This document shows positions 20,580 through 28,378 of a stretch of 64,000 bases of DNA, in pieces. The stretch's first letter is position 1, and every line of letters begins with the position of its first letter. The notes beneath the pieces are model-generated. The model had not been told where the DNA came from and did not search any database. It worked only from the letters and a program-made list of their open reading frames with translations. Made by a program: the position numbers and the translations under genes. Source of the stretch: Lachnospiraceae bacterium (GTDB taxonomy: Bacteria > Bacillota > Clostridia > Lachnospirales > Lachnospiraceae). The stretch is taken from the NCBI GenBank assembly GCA_021771755.1, contig JAETOL010000008.1, forward strand, positions 1 through 64,000, read 5' to 3'.

Positions 20580-21434
20580 TTATTTTTCAAGGAAAGAAAG
20601 ATCAATCTCACCTTCAAAAACCGTAGTGGCCGGACCGGTCATGTAGACCAGATTTTCCTGACGGTTCCACAGGATCTCCAGATCGCCTCCCAGCAGTTTG
20701 ACAGTGATGGGAACATCTTCATCTACCAGACCGTTTAAGGTGGAAGCTACTGCAACGGCACAGGCGCCGGTTCCGCAGGCAAGAGTTTCTCCGGAGCCTC
20801 TTTCCCATACGCGCATCTGAAGGGTATGCCGGTCAATGACTTTTACAAACTCAGTGTTGATCCGGTCCGGAAAATTAATATGATTTTCAAACAAAGGACC
20901 GATCCTGGCAATATCCAGACCATCCACATCATCCATATAGACAATGGCGTGGGGATTTCCCATGGAAACAGCGGTGATATGGTAGGTTTCTCCGTTTACA
21001 TCCAGAGGCTCATTGATCACCTGCTCCCTGGGGGATACTACAGGAATGGTTTTTGCATTCAGAATGGGAGACCCCATATTAACCTTTACAGAGGAAACCT
21101 TGCCGTTTTTGACGGTAAGATCCAGATATTTGATGCCGCTCTTAGTTGCTACACTGATGTTTTTCTTGTTTACAATGCCTTTATCATAGGCGAATTTTGC
21201 TACACAGCGGATTCCGTTTCCACACATGGCACCCTGTGAGCCGTCCAGATTATACATATCCATTTCGCAGTCTGCCACGTCAGACGGCTTTACCAGGATC
21301 AGTCCGTCTGAACCGATTCCAAAATGCCGGTCGCTGACAAATTTTGCCACTGCGGAAGGGTTGTTTACGGTTTCCTGGAAACAGTCTACATAGACATAGT
21401 CGTTTCCGATTCCCTGCATTTTTGTAAATTTCAT
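20580..21434 (-). CDS. dapF: Diaminopimelate epimerase
   Basis: MKFTKMQGIGNDYVYVDCF, MCGNGIRC, ACGTGACAVAVAS. Confidence 0.96.
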   Translation of the reverse strand: MKFTKMQGIGNDYVYVDCFQETVNNPSAVAKFVSDRHFGIGSDGLILVKPSDVADCEMDMYNLDGSQGAMCGNGIRCVAKFAYDKGIVNKKNISVATKSGIKYLDLTVKNGKVSSVKVNMGSPILNAKTIPVVSPREQVINEPLDVNGETYHITAVSMGNPHAIVYMDDVDGLDIARIGPLFENHINFPDRINTEFVKVIDRHTLQMRVWERGSGETLACGTGACAVAVASTLNGLVDEDVPITVKLLGGDLEILWNRQENLVYMTGPATTVFEGEIDLSFLEK

Positions 21435-21572
21435 AAAGCTCCTCCTCGTTATTTATACACTGCAAAGCCGGAAAAGGGATTTCCATGCCCTGCACCCCTT
21501 GTTTTATAACGCTACCAGTATATAGAAAAAATGTTATGGTTTTGTGAAATCAGAATAAAAAAACCGGAAATT

Positions 21573-22808
21573 TTATAACAGATTCCGAAATTCCGGGAAA
21601 GGAATAAGGCTTCTTTCCAGAATGCCGGTGATCTGAGCAATCAGGATCCCGTAATTGGTAATGGGGACATTCTGGTCACGGCAGCATGCAATCCGGTATT
21701 TCATTTCTCTTTCGTTGAGCATACACCCTCCGCAGTGAACCACCAGTTTATAATCAGAAACATCATCTGGAAATTCGGTTCCGGAGGTAAAGACGAACTC
21801 CGGATCCGCACCTGTGAATTTCCGGATCATTCCGGGAATCTTTACGGTTCCGATATCGTCGCACTGCCGGTGATGGGTACAGCCTTCTGCGATCAGGATT
21901 TTATCGCCGTTCCGGATGTTTTTCAGAGCGGCGGCGCCTTCCACAGATGTACCAAGATCTCCCTTGTATCTTGCAAACAGGATGGAGAAAGAGGTAAGGG
22001 CAATATCCGCAGGAGTATCCCTGGAAACCCGGGCAAAAGCCTGACTGTCTGTGATGACAAGTCCGGGTCTTACACCTTTTGATAGAAAATGTTCCAGTGT
22101 GTCTTTTAACTCGGTGTCCCTTACCACAAGGGAAAGCGCGCCGCGTTCCAGAATGGCACGGATGGTCTGCTGCTGGGGCAGGATCAGCCGGCCTTTTGGA
22201 GCGGCCTTGTCAATGGGAACTACCAGGATCACCAGATCCAGAGGTTTGATAAGATCACCGACCAGTGGATATTTATGCGTATCCTCCGGTTTCAGGGAGG
22301 CGATTTTTTCCTTTAATTCATGTATCCCTGATCCGGTGGCTGCACTGACGAAGATTTCATTGGAAGCAGTGTCGGTCTGAAGAGCGGAGGATGCAGCGGA
22401 AGCTTCTTCGGGAAGAAGATCAATCTTATTATAGACCAGCAGCCAGGGAATGTTTTTTTCCTGAAAGCGGCGGATCAGAGCCTCTTCATACTCCGTTTTG
22501 CCAAGGGTGCTGTCCACCACAAGTACAGCGATATCCGTTTTGTTCAGAACCTGGTAGCTTTTTTTGATCCGGAGCGCTCCCAGTTCCCCTTCGTCGTCGA
22601 TTCCCGGGGTATCAATGACCATTACCGGCCCAAGCGGCAGCAGCTCCATGGTTTTGTATACCGGGTCCGTGGTGGTTCCCTTTACATTGGAAACAATGGC
22701 AAGATCCTGACCGGTAACCGCATTGATGACACTGGATTTTCCGGCATTGCGCTTTCCGAAAAAGCTGATATGAATCCGCTCGGAAGCGGGCGTCTGATTC
22801 ATTCCCAT
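21573..22808 (-). CDS. hydF: [FeFe]-hydrogenase maturation GTPase HydF
   Basis: GKRNAGKSSVINAVTGQDLAIVSNVKGTTTDPV, C-terminal HCGGCMLNEREM cluster-binding motif; start CAT 22806-22808 with SD ggagga. Confidence 0.94.
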   Translation of the reverse strand: MGMNQTPASERIHISFFGKRNAGKSSVINAVTGQDLAIVSNVKGTTTDPVYKTMELLPLGPVMVIDTPGIDDEGELGALRIKKSYQVLNKTDIAVLVVDSTLGKTEYEEALIRRFQEKNIPWLLVYNKIDLLPEEASAASSALQTDTASNEIFVSAATGSGIHELKEKIASLKPEDTHKYPLVGDLIKPLDLVILVVPIDKAAPKGRLILPQQQTIRAILERGALSLVVRDTELKDTLEHFLSKGVRPGLVITDSQAFARVSRDTPADIALTSFSILFARYKGDLGTSVEGAAALKNIRNGDKILIAEGCTHHRQCDDIGTVKIPGMIRKFTGADPEFVFTSGTEFPDDVSDYKLVVHCGGCMLNEREMKYRIACCRDQNVPITNYGILIAQITGILERSLIPFPEFRNLL

Positions 22809-22921
22809 AGATTTGTCCTCCTTTGATCTGAAAAAATGATTTTTGCATATAATTATCGTTTTTTGTGCATATGAAAGTATTTTTATTATAGAAAATATTT
22901 TTTTATTATGCAAGTAAACTA

Positions 22922-22949
22922 TTGCATTTTCCAAAAAACATGGTAAAAT
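22922..22949 (+). promoter_or_regulatory. Candidate promoter of amino-acid ABC SBP gene
   Basis: TTGCAT - 16 nt - TAAAAT. Confidence 0.45.
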
Positions 22950-22993
22950 TAGAATCATGATTTTGAAGATTTTATGCAACGAAAATGTATAAA

Positions 22994-23011
22994 TATACCA
23001 ACGGTGGTATA
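22994..23011 (+). promoter_or_regulatory. Inverted repeat (candidate operator)
   Basis: TATACCA ACGG TGGTATA, 22-39 bp before SBP start codon. Confidence 0.4.
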
Positions 23012-23032
23012 ATGTTTAAGGAGGAAAAAAGA

Positions 23033-23842
23033 ATGAAAAACATGAAAAAATTTGCAGCACTTGCTCTTTGTGCAGCAATGACAACAACTATGCTTGGTGG
23101 AGTAAGCGTTTTTGCCAATGACAGTGGAATTGAAGGCGTAGATGACCTTCCGGGCAAAAAAATCGGTGTTCAGCTGGGAACTACCGGTGATATCTATGCG
23201 TCTGACTACGAGGGCGACGAAGAAGGAACTACAATTGAGCGTTTCAATAAGGCAAACGATACCGTTATGGCTTTGAAGCAGGGCAAGATCGACTGCATCA
23301 TCATCGACAGTCTTCCGGCAGAGAAATTTGTTGAGAACAATGATGATCTGGAAATTCTGGAAGAGGATTTTGCCACAGAGGAATATGCCATTGCAATAAA
23401 GAAAGGCAATGATGAGCTGACTGAAGCGATCAACGGAGCTCTTAAAGAACTGAAAGAGGACGGAACTCTGGATCAGATCAACGAAAACTATATCGGAGAT
23501 GATGACGTTAAGGGAACCTGCCCTTATGAATCTCCAAAAGATGTAGATCGTTCCAAAGGAACTCTCACAATGGCTACCAATGCGACCTTCCCTCCATATG
23601 AGTACTATGAAGGCGATAAGATCGTAGGTGTTGATGTGGATATGGCACAGGCTGTCTGCGATAAGCTGGGATATGAGCTGAAGATTGAGGATATGGAATT
23701 TAATGCAATCATAAACGCAGTAGATTCCGGTAAAGCAGATATCGGTGTAGCTGGTATGACGGTAACAGAAGATCGTAAAGCAAGTGCAAACTTTACAGAT
23801 TCTTACACAACTGCAAAACAGGTAATCATTGTCCGCAAATAA
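23033..23842 (+). CDS. Amino-acid ABC transporter substrate-binding protein with circularly permuted SBP_bac_3 domain order
   Basis: Signal peptide, then GVDDLPGKKIGVQLGTTGDIYASDYE...ALKELKEDGTLDQINENYI (normally C-terminal half), linker, then GTLTMATNATFPPYEYYEGDKIVGVDVDMAQAVCDKLG...GVAGMTVTEDRKASANFTDSYTTAKQVIIVRK (normally N-terminal half). Confidence 0.9.
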   Translation: MKNMKKFAALALCAAMTTTMLGGVSVFANDSGIEGVDDLPGKKIGVQLGTTGDIYASDYEGDEEGTTIERFNKANDTVMALKQGKIDCIIIDSLPAEKFVENNDDLEILEEDFATEEYAIAIKKGNDELTEAINGALKELKEDGTLDQINENYIGDDDVKGTCPYESPKDVDRSKGTLTMATNATFPPYEYYEGDKIVGVDVDMAQAVCDKLGYELKIEDMEFNAIINAVDSGKADIGVAGMTVTEDRKASANFTDSYTTAKQVIIVRK

Positions 23843-23891
23843 TAAAACAAAGTTTATGACTGTCTGAGAATAGTCTGAAAACAGGAAAATT

Positions 23892-23937
23892 ATTCCGGGT
23901 ACCCGGCATCGAAACAATCGGTATGGGAACCCGGAAT
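23892..23937 (+). terminator. Stem-loop in SBP-permease intergenic region (probable attenuator or processing hairpin)
   Basis: ATTCCGGGTACCC / GGGAACCCGGAAT, 12 of 13 paired. Confidence 0.6.
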
Positions 23938-23975
23938 TTGTTATGAACTGCTGAAAACAGGTTAAAAAAGAGAAA

Positions 23976-24677
23976 GTGGTGAATGCTTTGGCAGATTTTA
24001 TTGCAAAATTTCAATTGAATTTCATAGAAGAAAAGCGCTATGAATTTATTTTCAGTGGTCTGAAGACTACGTTGATCATTACGGCATTTGCAGTTTTGAT
24101 CGGTATTATTCTTGGATTTATCATTGCCATGATCCGTTCCACTCATGACAGAACCGGAAAAATGAAAATCCTCAATGCGATTTGTAAGGTGTATCTGACT
24201 GTGATCAGAGGAACACCGGCAATGGTACAGCTTCTGATTATGTATTATGTTGTGTTTGCGGTTCATGATCCGGGGAAAATGGTGACAGCTGTAATTGCCT
24301 TTGGTCTGAACTCTGCCGCGTATGTGGCTGAAATTGTACGTTCGGGTATCATGTCCATCGATCAGGGACAGTTTGAGGCAGGAAGAAGTCTTGGTTTCAA
24401 TTATCGTCAGACCATGCTTCTGATCATCCTTCCTCAGGCCTTTAAGAACGTGCTTCCGGCTCTTGCCAATGAATTTATCGTTCTTATGAAAGAAACTTCC
24501 ATCAGTGGTTATATTGGTATCACTGACCTGACTCGAGGCGGAGATATCATCCGAAGCCAGACTTATGAAGCTCTTCTGCCTCTTCTTGCAGTTGCAGCAA
24601 TTTATCTGGTACTTGTTATGTTCCTGTCTTATCTGGTAGGAAAGCTGGAAAGGAGGCTGAGAAACAGTGAACGCTAA
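23976..24677 (+). CDS. Polar amino-acid ABC transporter permease
   Basis: [20 protein letters not shown]...[19 protein letters not shown] start uncertain. Confidence 0.92.
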   Translation: MVNALADFIAKFQLNFIEEKRYEFIFSGLKTTLIITAFAVLIGIILGFIIAMIRSTHDRTGKMKILNAICKVYLTVIRGTPAMVQLLIMYYVVFAVHDPGKMVTAVIAFGLNSAAYVAEIVRSGIMSIDQGQFEAGRSLGFNYRQTMLLIILPQAFKNVLPALANEFIVLMKETSISGYIGITDLTRGGDIIRSQTYEALLPLLAVAAIYLVLVMFLSYLVGKLERRLRNSER

Positions 24678-25410
24678 AGGTGAAGTATTGCTTGATGTGA
24701 AAGGACTGAAAAAATCTTTTGATGGAATGCAGGTTCTTAATGGAATCTCCACGCAGATCTGCAAAGGAGAGGTGGTTGCCATCATCGGACCTTCCGGCTG
24801 TGGAAAATCAACATTTCTTCGTTCGCTGAATCTTCTGGAAACTCCAACTGGCGGACAGATCCTGTTTGAAGGAACGGACATTACAGACAAGTCTGTAAAC
24901 GTAGATAAAATGCGCCAGAAGATCGGTATGGTATTTCAGCAGTTTAATCTGTTCCCACATCTGACCATTAAGAAAAATATTATGCTTGCACCGGAAAAAC
25001 TGGGGCTGATGACAAAAGAAGAAGCTTCCAAACGTGCAGACGAGCTGTTGGAGCGAGTTGGCCTTCCGGATAAAGCAGATGCATATCCAAGTCAGCTTTC
25101 CGGCGGACAGAAGCAGAGGATCGCTATTGCCAGAGCTTTGGCTATGAATCCGGATGTGATGCTGTTTGACGAGCCTACTTCTGCGCTGGATCCGGAAATG
25201 GTAGGAGAGGTCCTGGAGATCATGAAGGAACTTGCCCAGTCGGGAATGACCATGATAGTGGTCACACATGAGATGGGATTTGCCAGAGAGGTGGCGACTC
25301 GTGTGATGTTCATTGATGAGGGAAAGATTCAGGAAGAAAATACTCCGCAGGAGTTTTTTGCAAATCCGAAAAATCCAAGACTGAGAGAATTTTTGTCCAA
25401 AGTTTTATAA
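24667..25410 (+). CDS. Polar amino-acid ABC transporter ATP-binding protein (GlnQ-like)
   Basis: [47 protein letters not shown]. Confidence 0.95.
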   Translation: MNAKGEVLLDVKGLKKSFDGMQVLNGISTQICKGEVVAIIGPSGCGKSTFLRSLNLLETPTGGQILFEGTDITDKSVNVDKMRQKIGMVFQQFNLFPHLTIKKNIMLAPEKLGLMTKEEASKRADELLERVGLPDKADAYPSQLSGGQKQRIAIARALAMNPDVMLFDEPTSALDPEMVGEVLEIMKELAQSGMTMIVVTHEMGFAREVATRVMFIDEGKIQEENTPQEFFANPKNPRLREFLSKVL

Positions 25411-25426
25411 AATATGAAGAACCCAT

Positions 25427-25485
25427 AAAAAAGACCACTGTGTCTGAACCGCAGAGCATTTACGGATCAGTTGCAGTGGTCTTTT
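25427..25485. terminator. Bidirectional terminator
   Basis: AAAAAAGACCACTG ... CAGTGGTCTTTT. Confidence 0.8.
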
Positions 25486-25549
25486 GCTTACCGGGAAAGG
25501 AATACATTTTGTATGAATTTTTCCGGTTCATAAAAATCTAAGAAATCCA

Positions 25550-26011
25550 TCAGTGGCCGGAACGGGCTTCTGTATGGCTTTCTTCCGGGGGAACCCGGTC
25601 AGCATAGGCTTTTTTCAGTTCCTTGTAACAGTATTTGATAATCTCCTTACGGGTGATGATCCCGATGAAAAATCCCTGGTCATCTACAACCGGAACATAA
25701 TTCTGGTTAATGGCACGATCCAGGAGATCCTCCATATCGGCATCTGCATGCACCGGTTTATAGGTGGCCCGTCTGGGAATCGCCATAATGGAGATATCTT
25801 CCATTTCCTTAACATCCATGGTGTTCAGACGCTTCAGTCCCCAGAGAAGATCCCCTTCAGAAATGGTACCTGTATAGCGGCCGTCTATACTGAGGAGCGG
25901 GATACAGGAAAACTTCCTGTGTTCCATTTTTTCGATGGTCTGCCGCAGCGTATCATCCTCAAATATATAAGCTACTTCACTTTTGGGTGTCAGAAAAAAT
26001 AAAATATTCAC
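25550..26011 (-). CDS. CBS-domain pair protein
   Basis: Two CBS repeats: EDDTLRQTIEKMEHRKFSCIPLLSIDGRYTGTISEGDLLW and ADMEDLLDRAINQNYVPVVDDQGFFIGIITRKEII. Confidence 0.85.
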   Translation of the reverse strand: MNILFFLTPKSEVAYIFEDDTLRQTIEKMEHRKFSCIPLLSIDGRYTGTISEGDLLWGLKRLNTMDVKEMEDISIMAIPRRATYKPVHADADMEDLLDRAINQNYVPVVDDQGFFIGIITRKEIIKYCYKELKKAYADRVPPEESHTEARSGH

Positions 26012-26160
26012 TTTGTGTACCTCTGTCTTTCCTGTCAGTGAAGAGAACGTCTGCTATCAAACATTCTCTCTTTTTTGTGTTGCTTTTCTATTGATATGAT
26101 AGTATGAAGGTACATGGCTGTCAATAAGTTAATTATTAAAATTTGGTGAAATATACAGTA

Positions 26161-26187
26161 AAAAACCACCTGAGTCAGGCGGTTTTT
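26161..26187 (-). terminator. Terminator of asnA
   Basis: AAAAACC-A-CCTGA/TCAGG-C-GGTTTTT. Confidence 0.7.
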
Positions 26188-26220
26188 GGCTACTGTTCAC
26201 AGAATGGACAGAAAAATTAT

Positions 26221-27228
26221 TTACAGCAGGCTGATGCCGTTAGCTTCTGCTTCTGCAAGAATCTCTTTTGGCCAGAGAGAAGCGTGAACCTCTCCGATGT
26301 GAGCCTTGCGAAGGAAAAACATACAGATACGGGACTGGCCGATACCGCCGCCAATGGTGTAAGGAAGTTCTTTGTTCAGGATCGCTTTCTGGAACTCCAG
26401 TTCTCTGCGGTCATCGCATCCGGATTCTGTAAGCTGAGCATCCAGGGCTTCTTCGTCAACACGGATTCCCATGGAAGAAAGCTCCAGAGCAATGTCCAGC
26501 ACCGGATAGTAAACAAGAATATCTCCGTTCAGCTCCCAGTCATCATAGTCAGGAGCGCGTCCGTCATGGCGTTCTCCATTGGTGAGAGCTTTGCCTACCT
26601 GCATAAGGAAAACAGCGCCTTTTTCCTTAACGATTTTATATTCTCTTTCCTTAGGTGTGCAGTCCGGATACATGTCTACCAGTTCCTGAGTAGATACAAA
26701 AGCAATTTCCTTAGGAAGGATTTCTTCTATATAATCATACTGGACAGCCATGTATTTTTCTGTTTTGCGGAGGACACTGTAAATAGAGCGGACGGTGTTG
26801 ATCAGAGTCTCCATGGTACGTTCTTCTTTGGAGATGATCTTTTCCCAGTCCCACTGATCTACGTATACAGAATGGATATTGTCAATATCTTCGTCTCTTC
26901 GGATGGCGATCATATCGGTATAAAGTCCTTCACCGTGAGAAAAACCGTATTTTTTAAGCGCATAGCGTTTCCATTTGGCAAGAGAGTGGACGATTTCAGC
27001 ATTTTCATCCATCCCTTTGATCTCAAAGCTTACCGGACGCTCTACACCATTCAGATTATCGTTCAGTCCGGAAGAAGGAGATACAAATACAGGAGCAGAC
27101 ACACGGAGAAGATTCAGTTTCTGAGCAAGAGTCTGCTGAAAAAAGTCTTTGACGGTCTTGATGGCTACCTGGGTATCATGAAGGTTCAGATCTGACTGAT
27201 ACCCTGCAGGAATTTTGAATTGTTCCAT
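26221..27228 (-). CDS. asnA: Aspartate-ammonia ligase
   Basis: LNLLRVSAPVFVSPSSGLNDNLNGVERPV, YTIGGGIGQSRICMFFL; SD aggagg. Confidence 0.96.
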   Translation of the reverse strand: MEQFKIPAGYQSDLNLHDTQVAIKTVKDFFQQTLAQKLNLLRVSAPVFVSPSSGLNDNLNGVERPVSFEIKGMDENAEIVHSLAKWKRYALKKYGFSHGEGLYTDMIAIRRDEDIDNIHSVYVDQWDWEKIISKEERTMETLINTVRSIYSVLRKTEKYMAVQYDYIEEILPKEIAFVSTQELVDMYPDCTPKEREYKIVKEKGAVFLMQVGKALTNGERHDGRAPDYDDWELNGDILVYYPVLDIALELSSMGIRVDEEALDAQLTESGCDDRRELEFQKAILNKELPYTIGGGIGQSRICMFFLRKAHIGEVHASLWPKEILAEAEANGISLL

Positions 27229-27360
27229 AATAATCCTCCTCAATGTTTTCGATAAGCCATATTATATCAGGAAAAACTTTCTAATGCAATTTTTAACTTG
27301 CGGGATTTTGTCATATTCGATACAATAAAATCAGAAATCATATAAGGGAGGGTGGAGTGT

Positions 27361-28218
27361 ATGAGATGTCAGTTATGTGACGGTCCGATCGTGAATGGAA
27401 GATGCCGGGACTGTGGAATGCCTTATAGAAAAGACGAACTGTTGTATCATCTGAACGAGGATCGCAGAACGCATGAGAAACATGCTACAAACAAAGCGAG
27501 GGAGGAGCTTTTGAAGCGGATGGTTCCTCTGGGGGATACGGTAAAACAATCGGTGGATCAGGCTGTTCAAAAAAATGTGCAGAAGAAAGCAGGAAAAATG
27601 ACAGGTAAGACCATCGTACAGCCATCCGGTCAGACGCTGCAGCAGGCAAAGCAGAAGCAAAAAGCGGCTGCGAAAAATAAGAAAGAATTTGGCAGGAGCA
27701 ATAACAGTTCCTGGAATGTTGAAACAAAGGGCAAAAAAAAGAAATCTTTGGGAAGTGTCCTGTTTTGGATCCTTGTTGTTCTGGCCATCTTAGGATCTTC
27801 TGCCGGCGAGCTTGTGACTGAATGGAAAGAAGAGGAGACCTATACAGACACCACTTCTTTGGAGGATTTTCCGAAAAAGGACGTTGTGTATACAATCGGG
27901 GAGCCGGGAGGGAACGACGAGAACGATACCTATTCTTTTTCTTCCTGGTCCGGTCCGGATGGCAGGACAGTGTATGAGCTTGTTGCAGGCTTTGGCTCTG
28001 TAGAGGTGGGCATGAAACTGCCTTCCGGAGACTACAGGATCTATACAGACAATGACGAGGTCAAAATGATTTATAAAAAATCTGATGAGAAGAAAGCGGA
28101 AGTCTTTGAATTAAAGGAAGGCGATACGCTGGAGATGTTTTTGGCGCAGGGAGACATCCTGAAACTGGATGGAAACGGTGATTCTTATAAAAGCATGTAT
28201 TTTCAGGAACTTGACTGA
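27361..28218 (+). CDS. Zinc-ribbon plus single-TM protein of unknown function
   Basis: N-terminal CQLCDGPIVNGRCRDCG, basic linker, TM SLGSVLFWILVVLAILG, exported C-terminal domain. Confidence 0.7.
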   Translation: MRCQLCDGPIVNGRCRDCGMPYRKDELLYHLNEDRRTHEKHATNKAREELLKRMVPLGDTVKQSVDQAVQKNVQKKAGKMTGKTIVQPSGQTLQQAKQKQKAAAKNKKEFGRSNNSSWNVETKGKKKKSLGSVLFWILVVLAILGSSAGELVTEWKEEETYTDTTSLEDFPKKDVVYTIGEPGGNDENDTYSFSSWSGPDGRTVYELVAGFGSVEVGMKLPSGDYRIYTDNDEVKMIYKKSDEKKAEVFELKEGDTLEMFLAQGDILKLDGNGDSYKSMYFQELD

Positions 28219-28226
28219 GGATTTCG

Positions 28227-28262
28227 AGGGGGAATAAAAAAGTAAAAATTCCCCCTTTCTTT
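28227..28262 (+). terminator. Intrinsic terminator
   Basis: AGGGGGAAT...ATTCCCCCT then TTCTTTT. Confidence 0.8.
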
Positions 28263-28310
28263 TTACAGGATATTGTGTTATACTCAATTTTGCAACACTA
28301 GATATGGGGA
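28263..28310 (+). promoter_or_regulatory. Pair of NrdR-box-like sites upstream of second nrdD
   Basis: 28263-28278 TTACAGGATATTGTGT and 28295-28310 ACACTAGATATGGGGA, each 12/16 to NrdR consensus; spacing 32 bp. Confidence 0.5.
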
Positions 28311-28378
28311 AAATATCGTAGGGATGCACATGGAAGAGACGTGCATTTTTTTACGAGATGAAATAGGAGAAAAATGGT

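Noticed and set aside
22955-24890. Long minus-strand ORFs (320 aa and 354 aa) opposite the amino-acid ABC operon
   Set aside because: Antisense to well-supported plus-strand genes with recognisable families; translated products are Cys/His/Phe-rich shadow-frame sequence with no recognisable domains
26143-27195. 350-aa plus-strand ORF opposite asnA
   Set aside because: Shadow ORF; asnA on the minus strand is unambiguous
27229-27360. Possible T-box leader for asnA
   Set aside because: Only about 130 bp to the divergent gene and no T-box consensus or antiterminator seen
27361-28218. Toxin or defence-system interpretation of the zinc-ribbon/TM protein
   Set aside because: No nuclease, NTPase or toxin motif and no partner gene; neighbours are housekeeping genes
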